Shown: positions 39,092 through 48,196, counted from the stretch's first letter. The stretch is DNA of 64,000 nt from Pseudomonas cavernicola (GCF_003596405.1 NZ_QYUR01000002.1:1752501-1816500), one strand, 5' to 3'. Notes: generated by a model not told the origin, from the letters alone. Numbers and translations: made by a program.

Positions 39092-39894
39092 GCACGAGTC
39101 CCGCAGTTGCCCGCGAGGCGATTATCCAAGTGCGCGACCTGAGCAACCGCTTTGGCGCGCAGGCGGTGCATGAGCACCTCGATCTGGATGTCCAGCGCGG
39201 CGAGATACTCGGCGTGGTCGGTGGCTCGGGTACCGGCAAGTCGGTGCTGCTGCGCACCATCGTCGGTCTGCGGCGCCCGACTTTCGGCAGCGTGCAGGTG
39301 TTCGGTGAGGATTTGTTGAGCCTGTCAATCGGGCGCCGCTCGCAACTGGAGCGCCGCTTCGGCGTGCTGTTCCAGGCCGGCGCGTTGTTTTCCTCGCTGA
39401 CCGTGACGGAGAACATCGCCCTGCCGCTGATCGAGCATGCCGGGCTCAGCCGCGCCGACGCCGAGCACTTGGCCGGGGTGAAGTTGGCGCTGGTCGGTTT
39501 GCCTGCCAGTGCCGCGAATAAATATCCCGACTCGTTGTCCGGTGGCATGGTCAAGCGCGCTGCGCTGGCCCGCGCGTTGGCCCTGGACCCGGAAATTCTG
39601 TTTCTCGATGAGCCGACCGCCGGCCTCGATCCGATCAGCGCGGCGGCTTTCGATCAGTTGCTTTTGACCCTGCGCGATGCACTCGGCCTTACGGTTTTTC
39701 TCGTGACCCACGACCTCGATACGCTCTACACCATTTGCGACCGGGTCGCGGTGCTCTCACAAAAACGCGTGCTGGTAGTCGGTAGCCTTGAGACGGTGGC
39801 GGCCGCTGACGATGCCTGGGTGCACGCCTATTTCCACGGTCCGCGCGGCCGTGCGGCCCAGCAGGCGGGCGAACGTCTGCCGGAGACTCTTTGA
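39088..39894 (+). CDS. MlaF-type ABC ATPase
   Basis: 268 residues. All ATPase motifs are intact: Walker A GGSGTGKSVLLRT, signature LSGGMVKRAALARALALDPE, Walker B ILFLDEPTAGLDP and the switch His in LVTHDLDTLY. It drives the lipid transporter formed with the permease before it. The GTG start overlaps the permease stop (GTGA), so translation is coupled. It ends two bases before the MCE gene's ATG. Confidence 0.95.
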   Translation: MSTSPAVAREAIIQVRDLSNRFGAQAVHEHLDLDVQRGEILGVVGGSGTGKSVLLRTIVGLRRPTFGSVQVFGEDLLSLSIGRRSQLERRFGVLFQAGALFSSLTVTENIALPLIEHAGLSRADAEHLAGVKLALVGLPASAANKYPDSLSGGMVKRAALARALALDPEILFLDEPTAGLDPISAAAFDQLLLTLRDALGLTVFLVTHDLDTLYTICDRVAVLSQKRVLVVGSLETVAAADDAWVHAYFHGPRGRAAQQAGERLPETL

Positions 39895-39895
39895 T

Positions 39896-40834
39896 ATGGA
39901 AACCCGTGCCCATCATGTATTGATCGGCCTGTTCACCGTGCTGGTGGTGGCCGCTGCGTTGTTGTTCGGCTTATGGCTGACCAAGTCCAGCGCGGACAGC
40001 GAGTTCACCCTCTACGACATCGTCTTCAACGAGGCGGTGACTGGTCTGTCGAAAGGCAGTGCGGTGCAGTACAGCGGGATCAAGGTCGGCGATGTCGTCC
40101 AGCTCAAGCTCGACCCGAAGGACCCGCGTAAGGTGCGGGCGCGCGTGCGGCTGGCTGGCGATACGCCGGTCAAGCAGAACACGCGGGCCAAACTGGCGCT
40201 GACCGGCATCACCGGTGGCGCATTTATCCAGCTGCACAGCGGTTCGCCAGATAGCCCAAAGCTGGAGAGCGAAAATGGCGAGGTGGCGGTGATCGTCGCC
40301 GACCCGTCGCCGATCAGCACGCTGCTGGCCAATGGCGAAGACCTGCTGACCAACATCAATAAATTCGTCGATAGCGCTAACCAGATGCTCTCCCCGGAGA
40401 ATGCCGCGCGTATCAGCCGAACCCTGGAGCATCTGGATCTGGCGACCGGGGTGCTCGCCGAGCAGCGCAACGATATTCGCGAGATGGTGCAGCAGTTGGC
40501 CAGCGCCAGTAAACAAGCCAGTCTGACCCTCGAGCAGAGTGCGCAATTGATGCGCACAGCCAATGGCTTGCTGGACAAGCAGGGCAAGGGGGCGTTCGAC
40601 GGCGCGCAGCAGGCGATGGCCGCACTGGAACGGGCCAGCCGCAACATTGCCCACTTGCTGAACGACAACCATGACTCGCTCAACGCGGGTGTTCAGGGCT
40701 TGAGTGAAATCGGCCCGGCGGTCAGTGAGCTGCGGGAAACCCTCAGTGGGCTGCGCTCGATTACGCGTCGGCTCGAAGAAGACCCGGCGAGTTACCTGCT
40801 CGGCGGCGACAAGACCAAGGAGTTTGAGCCATGA
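39896..40834 (+). CDS. MCE-domain (MlaD-like) periplasmic lipid-binding protein
   Basis: 312 residues, start at 39896 (METRAHHVLIGLFTVLVVAA), an N-terminal anchor helix. One MCE domain follows at about 40-118 (GLSKGSAVQYSGIKVGDVVQ; AKLALTGITGGAFIQLHSGS). A long, mostly helical C-terminal tail (about 150-300) is rich in heptad-like patterns, as in tunnel-forming MCE proteins. It should form a hexamer above the permease. The frame is open further upstream inside the ATPase gene, but that start would give a protein without an anchor. Confidence 0.92.
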   Translation: METRAHHVLIGLFTVLVVAAALLFGLWLTKSSADSEFTLYDIVFNEAVTGLSKGSAVQYSGIKVGDVVQLKLDPKDPRKVRARVRLAGDTPVKQNTRAKLALTGITGGAFIQLHSGSPDSPKLESENGEVAVIVADPSPISTLLANGEDLLTNINKFVDSANQMLSPENAARISRTLEHLDLATGVLAEQRNDIREMVQQLASASKQASLTLEQSAQLMRTANGLLDKQGKGAFDGAQQAMAALERASRNIAHLLNDNHDSLNAGVQGLSEIGPAVSELRETLSGLRSITRRLEEDPASYLLGGDKTKEFEP

Positions 40835-41484
40835 GGCCATCCCTGCAGCCGCTTCGTTTGTGCTGCCGTTTGCGTTTGCTCTGCGCGAGTGCGCTGTTGG
40901 GCCTGCTGTCGGGTTGCTCGCTGCTGCCACATGCCGAGCCGAACGATGTGTACCTGTTGCCTGGTAGTGTTAGCCGCCAGACCAACAGCGGCACTGCTGT
41001 CGATTGGTCTTTGCGCGTCGCCAAACCGCAGGCTAACCAGGTGCTGGATAACTCGCGCATCGCGGTGCTACCCGAAGGCAGCCTGATCAGCAGCTACAAG
41101 GGCGCCCGCTGGAGCGATGCCGGCCCGGTGCTGCTGCGCGACCGTCTGATCGAAGCCTTCCAGGCCGATGGCCGGATCACCTCGCTCAGCAGTGACGACA
41201 CGCAACTTCAGGCCGATCTGGAACTGCTCAGCGACCTGCGGGCGTTTCAGAGCGAATACCGCACCGGGCAGCCCGAGGTGGTGATCCGTCTGGATGTGCG
41301 GCTGGTGCAAAGCGCTACCCGCAAGATCGTCGCGATGCAGCGCTTTGAGACGCGTCAGGCGTCCAGCAGCGCGCAAGTCGCGGATGTGGTCACGGCGTTC
41401 GGCCTGGCCAGCAATGCGCTCGCCGGGCAACTGCTGACCTGGACCCTGCAACAAGGGCAGCTGCAGGCCCGGAACCTGCGCTGA
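40831..41484 (+). CDS. ABC-type transport auxiliary lipoprotein (PqiC-like)
   Basis: 217 residues; signal peptide with lipobox LLSGC (Cys about residue 29), so an outer-membrane or periplasmic lipoprotein. The body matches the ABC_trans_aux (DUF330, PqiC/YmbA) family: VYLLPGSVS near the N-terminus, SRIAVLPEGSLISSYKGARW, and VVIRLDVRLVQSATRKIVAM. It overlaps the MCE gene by four bases and closes the operon. It probably gives the outer-membrane end of the lipid transport bridge. Confidence 0.9.
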   Translation: MRPSLQPLRLCCRLRLLCASALLGLLSGCSLLPHAEPNDVYLLPGSVSRQTNSGTAVDWSLRVAKPQANQVLDNSRIAVLPEGSLISSYKGARWSDAGPVLLRDRLIEAFQADGRITSLSSDDTQLQADLELLSDLRAFQSEYRTGQPEVVIRLDVRLVQSATRKIVAMQRFETRQASSSAQVADVVTAFGLASNALAGQLLTWTLQQGQLQARNLR

Positions 41485-41565
41485 CACGCGGCCTCAATAC
41501 ATACAGTCCGCGTCAAGGGGCCCGTTGTCGTTCAATTAGGGACAACTCGCAGACAGGAGGCAGCC

Positions 41566-41698
41566 GTAGGTTGGCGCTGAGCGCAGTGATGCCCAACAAG
41601 GAGTCGCCCGCGACTCCCTATGCTCGGTCCCGCGTTTGGCAGCCCGGCCTTGCAGGCCGGTTGTTGGGCATCGCCTTTGGCTCAGCGCCAACCTTGTA
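41566..41698. repeat. 133-base palindromic repeat, CCAACAAGGAGTCGC family (copy 2)
   Basis: Arms GTAGGTTGGCGCTGAGCGCA and TTTGGCTCAGCGCCAACC; inside are ATGCCCAACAAGGAGTCGCC and the GCCCGGCCTTGCAGGCCGG hairpin identical to the copy at 37628-37757. The IS110-family element begins at or just after its right edge. Confidence 0.9.
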
Positions 41699-41704
41699 TG
41701 TTGT

Positions 41705-41960
41705 TTTCCGTCAACCGGGTTAGCCTTTCAGGCCCTGCGCTTGACGCAGAGAAGCAGTTACTGGGGAGGCCGTTCCAACCTGGAGGTGAGTTCACACTCA
41801 ACCTCGTCCGTAGATTGGCCCCCCGCCTCATTGCCCACCGCGTGGAGTATCTGGAAGCCAGCTCATTGAGGTGGACTTCGCATCACAAGGTTGCAGCGGC
41901 AAGAAGTGCGAGGTCGGGGAACCGGTAGCTATTGTTGCTCAAATGCCGGGCGAGATGAAA
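41705..41960 (+). ncRNA. Candidate IS110 bridge-RNA region (left-end non-coding)
   Basis: IS110-group elements carry a structured guide (bridge) RNA in the long non-coding left end before the transposase. Here about 250 bases precede the transposase ATG without coding potential and with local hairpins, for example CTGCG/CGCAG near 41738-41752. Position and size fit; the loops pairing with target and donor were not worked out, so this is inference from the family. Confidence 0.35.
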
Positions 41961-41963
41961 TCA

Positions 41964-42959
41964 ATGAGCGTATTTGTCGGTGTGGATGTGGGTGCCAAGA
42001 CAGTTGTCTTGGCATGGCGAAAGGGTGGTCGCACGCGGGGCAAGCTGGACATCCAGCAAACGCCCGAGGGGCACGCCCAGGCGGTGGAGCGGATTAAAGC
42101 GCTAGAAGCCGTCCAAGTCGTGATGGAGGCCACCGGCGTTTACTACTTGGACTTGGCCGTTGCCTTGAGCAAGGCCGGGATCGTCGTGTCTGTCATCAAC
42201 CCCAAAAGCTTCCACCACTTTGCCCAACTCAAGTTGGCGCAAAGCAAGACCGACCCGCTAGACGCGGCCCTCCTGGCCGAGTACGCCGAGCGGATGACGC
42301 CAGCCCCTTGGACTGCGCCGGATACCCTCCGTATGGCGCTGCGTGACATCGGCCGACAAATCAATCGGCTGACCGCGACCCGTACACAAGCCAAGAACCG
42401 CCTGCACGCCTTGCGCTCCAAACGTGACACGCTGGCGCTGCTGATTGAAGACGAAGTTGAAGCGGTCGAGAGGCTGGATCAGCGCATCGAGCGACTCAGC
42501 AACGCTGCACAGCGCCTGATTGCCGAGGACGCCGTGTTGAACAGTCAGTTTCAGCATCTGCTGGCAGCCAAAGGTGTTGGCGTTGCCAGTGCTATTGCGT
42601 TACTGGCTGAACTCAGTGTCCTGCCCCAGCATCTGAAGGCGCCGCAAGTCAGTCGCTATGCCGGGCTAGATATCCGCCTGTGCCAATCGGGCAGTAGCGT
42701 CAATAAGGCTTCACGGCTGAGCAAGGCGGGTAATGCCTATCTACGAAGCGCCCTCTACATGCCGGCACTGAGCGCGGTACGACATGACCCAAACGCCAAG
42801 GCCTTCTACCTGTCCCTACAACGCCGTGGCAAAAAGAAAATACAGGCCGTATGCGCCGTCATGCGCAAGTACCTGACCGGGCTTTGGGCTTGCATCCAAC
42901 TGGGCGAACCCTTCGACTCCAGCAAGCTATTCAGCAAAATCCATCTGGCTGAAGCTTGA
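41964..42959 (+). CDS. IS110-family transposase (DEDD)
   Basis: 331 residues. The N-terminal DEDD/RuvC-like domain has its acidic residues in FVGVDVGAK, VVMEATGVYY and SKTDPLDAALLAEYA. The C-terminal transposase_20 domain has the serine region CQSGSSVNKASRLSKAGNAY. Both domains are complete, so it looks functional. I chose the ATG at 41964 (MSVFVGVDVGAK), where GAGA stands about eight bases upstream; in-frame ATGs at 41943 and 41955 are possible. Confidence 0.93.
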   Translation: MSVFVGVDVGAKTVVLAWRKGGRTRGKLDIQQTPEGHAQAVERIKALEAVQVVMEATGVYYLDLAVALSKAGIVVSVINPKSFHHFAQLKLAQSKTDPLDAALLAEYAERMTPAPWTAPDTLRMALRDIGRQINRLTATRTQAKNRLHALRSKRDTLALLIEDEVEAVERLDQRIERLSNAAQRLIAEDAVLNSQFQHLLAAKGVGVASAIALLAELSVLPQHLKAPQVSRYAGLDIRLCQSGSSVNKASRLSKAGNAYLRSALYMPALSAVRHDPNAKAFYLSLQRRGKKKIQAVCAVMRKYLTGLWACIQLGEPFDSSKLFSKIHLAEA

Positions 42960-43273
42960 CGTCCAACAGAGTATCTACGGATTTACAGAGTGCCGGCACA
43001 GTTGTCCGACGCTTAACTGAACAGCATTAGCCCCTTGTCGCACTTTTTCGGCTCGCTTCAGGGCCTGCGTTTGTCGCTTCTTCTAAGCGAGGAGGCTAAT
43101 GGTGCTTTGGCTTTTCCGGTACGCTCGTACAGCTATTGTGCACAATGTAAAACATCTCTCAAGCCCCTATAGCCTCTGGTCGATAACTCGGAGCGGCGGT
43201 CACAAAACAGCAGTATTTATGGTTGTTTTGTATACAATCAGCCGCGACTTTTTCCGGATAAAGGTAACTCTCC
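42960..43273. other. Region between IS110 transposase and chemoreceptor gene
   Basis: About 314 bases: the right end of the IS element followed by the chemoreceptor promoter. The last 140 bases are AT-richer (AATGTAAAACATCTC; TGTTTTGTATACAATCAG). A short open frame at 43099-43443 overlaps the receptor start and has no protein-like features. No gene is called. Confidence 0.6.
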
Positions 43274-45205
43274 ATGCGCCTCTGGCAACGCAGTATTCAG
43301 TGGCAGCTGATCCTCAGCATGGGGGCGGCACTGCTCGCCAGCATCCTGATCGTGGTCGGCATTTATACGGTGGTGGTCAACCGCCTGGCCGAGCGGGCAC
43401 TGGTCGAACAGGCTTTGCCAGCCAGTGTGGCGGTAATCGGTAATGATCTTGAGCGGATCCTCACCGAGCCGTTGACCGCCGCCCGCGGCATCGCCGAGAA
43501 CAGCATGGTGCAGGAGTGGCTGGCCGGCGGCGAAGATCCGGCGCAGCAGGAGGCTTTTCTGCGTTACCTGAAAAGTGTGCAGAGCCAGCAGCAGGCCTTG
43601 ACGACGTTTATCGTCGGCCTGGACAGCGGCCATTACTTCACCGACAAAAAGCTGGACCGCACTTTGACCCGCGGGCCGACGGAAAATGCGTGGTTCTATA
43701 GTTTTGTCGATGGCGGCGAAAACCGTGCGGTGGTTATCGACACGGACAAGTCTACTCACCTGCCAACCCTGTTTATCAACCAGCGCATCAGCCTGGGCGG
43801 CAAGACCCTGGGGATCGCAGGCTTGGGTTTTGACCTGGACGCCATGTCGGAATTGGTACGCAACTTTCGCTTCGGTGAAAGCGGGCGGATCTTCCTGATC
43901 AGCGCCGATGGCCGGGTCAAGGTGCATGCGCAATCCGAGTTCAACGACAGTCGTGAGTTGCGTGATTTGCTCGGCGCAGACGCCGCCCGCGAACTGCTCG
44001 CCAGCAAGGGCAAAGCGGTGCATTTCGAGCGTGATGGCGAGGCCTACCTAGCCCTGGCTAAACCCTTGAAGAGCCTCGGTTGGCTGTTGGTGAGCGAGGT
44101 GCCAGAGGCGGAAATTTACGCCGAAGCACGCCAGGCGCTGCTGACCAGCAGCCTGATTGGCCTGGTGGTGGCGTTGTTCTCGCTCGGCTTGGTGGTGTTG
44201 CTGGCCCGTGGTTTGGTGCGGCCGATTCGCCAGGTCACCGCGGCGTTGGTAGAGATTGGCGGCGGCGGTGGCGATCTGACGCGGCGTTTGGATGAGTCGC
44301 GCGCGGATGAACTGGGCGATCTGGCGCGCGGTTTCAACCGTTTTATCGGCAGCCAGCGGGAGCTGATCGGTGCCGTGCTGGCCACCAGCGAGCGGCTGGG
44401 CACGGCCGTCGGCCAAGTGGCTCAGGTGGTGGAGAACACCGCCGGGCGTGCCGGCCAGCAACAGGAAATGACCGATATGGTGGCCACCGCGGTGCACGAG
44501 ATGGGCCTGACCGTACAGGAAATCGCGCGCAACGCCAGCAGTGCGGCGAGTACCTCGCAGAGTGCGCGTGACGAGGCGGTGCAGGCGCGTCAGGTGGTGG
44601 GCAGCTCTATCGCGCAGATCAAGAAGATGTCCGGCGATATCGGCCACGCGGCTGGGGCGGTTAGCGAACTGGCTGACGAGGTCGCATCGATTGATCAGGT
44701 GCTCTCGGTGATCCGGGGGATTTCCGAGCAGACCAACTTGCTTGCCCTGAACGCAGCGATCGAGGCGGCACGGGCCGGCGAGATGGGCCGTGGTTTTGCC
44801 GTGGTCGCCGATGAGGTGCGCACCCTGGCCAGCCGTACTCAGGCTTCCACCGGTGAGATTCAGCAGATGATCCAGCGGCTAAAAACCGGGGCGCAAACCG
44901 CAGTTAGTTCCATGCACGCGGGGCAAGCGGCGACCGGCACGGGCGTTGAGTCCAGCCAGCGCACTGGCGAGGCGCTGGGCTCGATCACCGAGCAGATCGA
45001 AAAAATCAGCGATATGAATACGCAAGTGGCGGCGGCGACTGAAGAGCAGTCCTCGGTGACCGAGGAGATCAACCGCAACGTGCAGGGCATTGCCGACCTG
45101 GCTCACGCGACCTCTGGCGAGGTGCAGGTTTGCCGCGAGGATTGCCAGACGCTGCGCCGTCTGGCGAATGACCTGGCGCAGCAGATGGGCAGTTTCCGCC
45201 TCTGA
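43274..45205 (+). CDS. Methyl-accepting chemotaxis protein with dCache-type sensor
   Basis: 643 residues. TM1 near 10-32, periplasmic sensor (about 35-285) with dCache features ([35 protein letters not shown]), TM2 near 290-315, HAMP ([20 protein letters not shown]), and a full signalling domain with [20 protein letters not shown] and [20 protein letters not shown]. No C-terminal pentapeptide. The ligand is unknown; dCache sensors in Pseudomonas bind amino acids, amines or organic acids. AAAGG stands upstream of the ATG. It stands alone between an IS110 element and a repeat. Confidence 0.93.
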   Translation: MRLWQRSIQWQLILSMGAALLASILIVVGIYTVVVNRLAERALVEQALPASVAVIGNDLERILTEPLTAARGIAENSMVQEWLAGGEDPAQQEAFLRYLKSVQSQQQALTTFIVGLDSGHYFTDKKLDRTLTRGPTENAWFYSFVDGGENRAVVIDTDKSTHLPTLFINQRISLGGKTLGIAGLGFDLDAMSELVRNFRFGESGRIFLISADGRVKVHAQSEFNDSRELRDLLGADAARELLASKGKAVHFERDGEAYLALAKPLKSLGWLLVSEVPEAEIYAEARQALLTSSLIGLVVALFSLGLVVLLARGLVRPIRQVTAALVEIGGGGGDLTRRLDESRADELGDLARGFNRFIGSQRELIGAVLATSERLGTAVGQVAQVVENTAGRAGQQQEMTDMVATAVHEMGLTVQEIARNASSAASTSQSARDEAVQARQVVGSSIAQIKKMSGDIGHAAGAVSELADEVASIDQVLSVIRGISEQTNLLALNAAIEAARAGEMGRGFAVVADEVRTLASRTQASTGEIQQMIQRLKTGAQTAVSSMHAGQAATGTGVESSQRTGEALGSITEQIEKISDMNTQVAAATEEQSSVTEEINRNVQGIADLAHATSGEVQVCREDCQTLRRLANDLAQQMGSFRL

Positions 45206-45237
45206 GCCGCCGGGGTGCGGCCCAGTGGCCTGTGTGG

Positions 45238-45372
45238 CTAGTTCAATTAGTCAATTTCGGCGCCTGAAGCTCCGATGCTGCGTTGCCGCTCCTCGCCATA
45301 GCCCAGCTATGACTCGTCGCGGCGCCTTGTCTCAGAACTCCAGGCATCCGAACTTGAGTTAACCAACTAGCC
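45238..45372. repeat. Palindromic intergenic element (about 135 bases)
   Basis: Bounded by GGCTAGTTCAATTAG and AACCAACTAGCC, partly inverted copies, with the internal GTTGCCGCTCCTCGCCATAG and ATGACTCGTCGCGGCGCC. It lies in the convergent gap between the chemoreceptor and diguanylate cyclase genes. It looks like a small mobile repeat; no second copy occurs in this window. Confidence 0.45.
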
Positions 45373-45382
45373 GTACTGGCCA

Positions 45383-46540
45383 CTAGCCTTCTGGCTGAGC
45401 CAGCACCAGGCGGTCGCGGCCGGCTTCCTTGGCCCGGTAGAGGGCGTCGTCGACCCGCTTGTAGAGGGCTTCGGCGCTGCCGCCGCGCAGTGGGTCGTAG
45501 GTGCCGACGCCGAGGCTGGCGGTCAGCGGCATCCACTGCTGCTGGCAACTGAAGCCGCTGGCGGCGAGCTCGGCGCGGAAGCTTTCCGCCAGTTGCCGGG
45601 CCTGTTCCAGGGGGGTGTCCGGCATCAGCACGCCGAACTCCTCGCCGCCCAGACGCAGCAGGGCATCGCTGTCGCGGCGGAACGCCCGGCACATGCGCTC
45701 GGCGAAGGCGCGCAGGCATTCGTCGCCCACCGCGTGACCGTACTCGTCGTTGACCTTCTTGAAGAAGTCGATATCCAGCAGCACCAGCGACAGCGGGCTG
45801 CCGTGGCGCAGGGCGTTGGCCAGCAAGGCCGGGAACAGGCTGTTGAACCGATGGCGGTTGCCCAGCTGGGTCAGGCCGTCGGTGTGGCCCAGCGCTTCCA
45901 TCCGCTCGCGCTGCTCCAGCAGTTGCAGTTCCAGGTCCAGGGTGTTGCAGTATTCGCGGTGGCTGCGGCTCTGGGCCAGCAGCAGGTAGCTGAGGTAGAG
46001 GGCCAGGGTCGCCAGCTCGCCGAGGTGCGCCGCGGCATCCGGCAGGAGCACCGCGAGCCCTGGCAGATAGAGCAGCAGGATGGCCAGGGCACCGCGGCTG
46101 CGATCCATCGAGAAGGTGAAGGCCATCGCCGCACTGATGGCGATGGTGCTGATGGCGGCGATCGACTGCGAGGGGGCGAAGTCAATGGTCTGCAGGGTCC
46201 AGGCCTGAACTAAGCCCCAGCCCAGGGCGTTGCCGCAGACCAGCCAGGCTTGCAGGTCCAGCCAGCGGCGCAGATCGCTTTCTGCATGCCCGGCGGGCAG
46301 CCGGTGCAGCCAGCGCAGGATCAGAATCAGGCTGAAGAAGGCCGTGGTGCCCAGGCCCAGCAACAAGTGCGCGCCCGGCGCGGCGCTGAAGCCCCAGACC
46401 AGCAGCCAGGCCAGCAGGTAATAGATGCCGCCTAGGCGCGTCCGTGATTGGGTGTGCTGGGCCTCGCGCCAGAGGCGGAAGGCGTTCGGTGCGCGGGGGA
46501 GGTCGGCGTCGGTCATGCGTTGTGACCAAAAGTACGGCAT
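45383..46540 (-). CDS. Membrane-bound diguanylate cyclase
   Basis: 385 residues: about six membrane helices (about 40-195; IYYLLAWLLVWGFSAAPGAH; LGELATLALYLSYLLLA), a short coiled coil, then GGDEF. Active-site GGEEF is intact, with DSDALLRLGGEEF giving an RxxD inhibitory site five residues before. HTDGLTQLGNRHRFN opens the domain. It makes c-di-GMP at the inner membrane in response to an unknown cue. The start could also be the ATG at 46516 (MTDADLPRAP); neither has a clear ribosome binding site. Confidence 0.9.
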   Translation of the reverse strand: MPYFWSQRMTDADLPRAPNAFRLWREAQHTQSRTRLGGIYYLLAWLLVWGFSAAPGAHLLLGLGTTAFFSLILILRWLHRLPAGHAESDLRRWLDLQAWLVCGNALGWGLVQAWTLQTIDFAPSQSIAAISTIAISAAMAFTFSMDRSRGALAILLLYLPGLAVLLPDAAAHLGELATLALYLSYLLLAQSRSHREYCNTLDLELQLLEQRERMEALGHTDGLTQLGNRHRFNSLFPALLANALRHGSPLSLVLLDIDFFKKVNDEYGHAVGDECLRAFAERMCRAFRRDSDALLRLGGEEFGVLMPDTPLEQARQLAESFRAELAASGFSCQQQWMPLTASLGVGTYDPLRGGSAEALYKRVDDALYRAKEAGRDRLVLAQPEG

Positions 46541-46587
46541 GAATTGAGCTTAGGTCGGCGCTGTCAAAGCGCCATCTTTTGTTGCGG

Positions 46588-47037
46588 TCAGCCGCGACGA
46601 ATCAACCAGATGCCGACGACGATCAGTAGCAGCCCGGCGATCTTGCCTAAGCCCACTGGCGTCTCGCGAAAGCCTGCCCAGCCGAAGTGATCGAGTAGCA
46701 GCGCCATGCCGAGCTGCCCGGCCAGCACCAGCGTCATAAACAGCAAGGCGCCGATCCGTGGGCCGGTGAAGGCGGCGGTGGTGATAAAGAACGCTCCGAG
46801 CAGGCCACCGCTCCAATGCCACCAGGTCAGCCCTTTGAGGGCCGCCAGGGTTGGCACCTCGCGTTGCATCAGTACTAGCAACAGCAGCGCCAACGAGCCA
46901 ATCAGAAAGGAAATCAGCGCTGCGGCCAGCACACTGGATACCTGTTTGGCTAACTGGCCATTGATACCGGCTTGCAGCGGCAGAAAGGCGCCAGCGATGA
47001 GTGGCAGGGTTAGCAGCCACCAGGCGGGAGCAGGCAT
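46588..47037 (-). CDS. DMT-superfamily small membrane protein (DUF606/YdcZ-like)
   Basis: 149 residues, five predicted helices. LPLIAGAFLPLQAGINGQLA is the signature start of the DUF606 half-size drug/metabolite transporters, followed by GGLLGAFFITTAAFTGPRIG and a C-terminal IAGLLLIVVGIWLI helix. Such half-size proteins act as dimers; substrate unknown. AAGGAATTTGCC precedes the ATG. Next to it lies the AT-rich region 47.1-47.46 kb. Confidence 0.9.
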   Translation of the reverse strand: MPAPAWWLLTLPLIAGAFLPLQAGINGQLAKQVSSVLAAALISFLIGSLALLLLVLMQREVPTLAALKGLTWWHWSGGLLGAFFITTAAFTGPRIGALLFMTLVLAGQLGMALLLDHFGWAGFRETPVGLGKIAGLLLIVVGIWLIRRG

Positions 47038-47726
47038 GGCAAATTCCTTGAGGGGAAAGGCCGCCTAGTATGCCGTAAGCATGCCTGACGAATTTTCTGC
47101 GGTGCATAACTGTGGGTTGCGACTATGTACGCAAAAGAAAATCTATGTTTGAAATTTTAATTCAGTGTTTACAGAGATTGAGGTTTTTTTGTTGTGCGTA
47201 TTCTAACTGCTTGAATGGCTGCTGTTGTTAGGTGGTCAACTAGCTGAGGTGATTTTTATAAAGCTTTGGCTGTTTTTATGAGACTGATTTTATTGGATTT
47301 TTGGTTATATCCTTTGGATTGCTTAGTTTGGGGTGGAGTGGCTGTTATATAAGTTGTTAATACCAAGTTCAGGGTTGTTGTGTTGGTCCGGATGCTCTGT
47401 TATCTCGCCAACGGATGAAAAGTCTTCTTGGAACTTAAGATATTTTCGGTGTGGTGGAGTTGAGCAGAAGGGATCGCCGTTCCTGGGAACGCTTGCTACA
47501 ACTCTATGTCGTGATTAATGCCGCGCGTACCTGGTTCAACCAGCAGCCGATAGTGGATTCACGGTTGTCCTCCGCCGCGCTGGACCCGCGTTTTGGTGAT
47601 GCGCATGACTACAACTTTGCCTTGGGGTTGCCAAGCCGATGTCCGACGAGGCATTGGACAGCCACAACCGCCGGTCGCGTGTCCGCTCAGCTCCAGTTAT
47701 CAACTCTAAATGAACGCGTGCAAATG
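47038..47726. other. AT-rich intergenic region with a possible gene remnant
   Basis: About 690 bases without an intact gene. From roughly 47105 to 47460 the sequence is strikingly AT-rich (for example TTTGAAATTTTAATTCAG, ATTTTTATAAAGC) against a GC-rich genome. From 47480 to 47640 composition returns to normal and the forward frame reads LQLYVVINAARTWFNQQPIV then SRLSSAALDPRFGDAHDYNF, which looks like a real protein segment but has no start and soon loses sense. I take it as a 3' remnant of a lost gene; the family is not recognised. Confidence 0.5.
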
Positions 47727-47767
47727 AATACGCCCAAGCGCTGGATCATGGTGCTTGGGCGTATTCA
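47727..47767. terminator. Long perfect hairpin between gene remnant and receiver gene
   Basis: GAATACGCCCAAGC and GCTTGGGCGTATTC are perfect 14-base inverted repeats with a 13-base loop, 16 bases beyond the stop of the receiver gene. It could end transcription from that gene although no T-run follows. Confidence 0.65.
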
Positions 47768-47782
47768 CTAAACAGGAGCGAT

Positions 47783-48196
47783 TCAGCATTTGACGGCCTG
47801 CACCCGCGGTAACGGAAACAGGCAGTTGAGGGTCTCGAACAAGCGTTCGTGGTAAATCGGCTTGCGGAAGAAATCGAGTACCTGCAAACGCAGGACGCCA
47901 ATCACATCGTCCATCTCCGCGTGCCCGGAGGTGACGATTACCGGCAGGTGCTGCCGTGAAGTGTGTTCCCGGAGTCGCTGAATCAAACGCAGGCCGCTTT
48001 CCTCAGGCATGCGCAGGTCGGTGATGACCAACGCGATATCCGGGTGACGGCTGAGTTGAGCCAGGGCAAGTTTGACCGAGGTGGCGGTATGGCAACAGAA
48101 GCCTTCACCTTCGAGCAGTTCCGTCAGCTCGAGGAGAATGGCTTCGTCGTCATCCATCAAGAGCAGTTCCTGACGTATTGGGACGTGGAGGTTCAT
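47783..48196 (-). CDS. Stand-alone response-regulator receiver protein
   Basis: 137 residues made of a receiver domain and a short tail. The acidic pocket is in LLLMDDDEAILLEL, the phospho-acceptor Asp in ALVITDLRMPEESG, the Thr/Ser switch in VIVTSGHAEMDD and the Lys in FFRKPIYH, so it should be phosphorylated. No output domain. The start at 48196 (MNLHVPIRQ) has AGGAG eight bases upstream; an upstream extension to 48235 lacks one. Before the IS3 insertion it lay about 120 bases downstream of the flp pilin on the same strand, so it may have belonged to the Tad locus. Confidence 0.9.
   Translation of the reverse strand: MNLHVPIRQELLLMDDDEAILLELTELLEGEGFCCHTATSVKLALAQLSRHPDIALVITDLRMPEESGLRLIQRLREHTSRQHLPVIVTSGHAEMDDVIGVLRLQVLDFFRKPIYHERLFETLNCLFPLPRVQAVKC

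Larger units (their letters stand above)
41485..41963. other. Intergenic region before the IS110 transposase
   Basis: About 480 bases: trailer of the Mla operon, a full copy of the CCAACAAGGAGTCGC repeat (41566-41698), then about 260 bases that probably belong to the left end of the IS110 element. No separate gene is seen. Confidence 0.7.
41700..43000 (+). mobile_element. IS110-family insertion sequence (ends approximate)
   Basis: One complete transposase gene with about 260 bases of non-coding left end and a short right end. IS110 elements usually lack inverted repeats and target duplications, and I could find none, so the ends given are estimates. The element adjoins a palindromic repeat, which fits the habit of several Pseudomonas IS110 elements of inserting at REP-type sequences. 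Confidence 0.7.

Noticed and set aside
43099..43443. Short open frame upstream of the second chemoreceptor
   Set aside because: It overlaps the receptor start in another frame and has no protein-like pattern; the region looks like promoter DNA.
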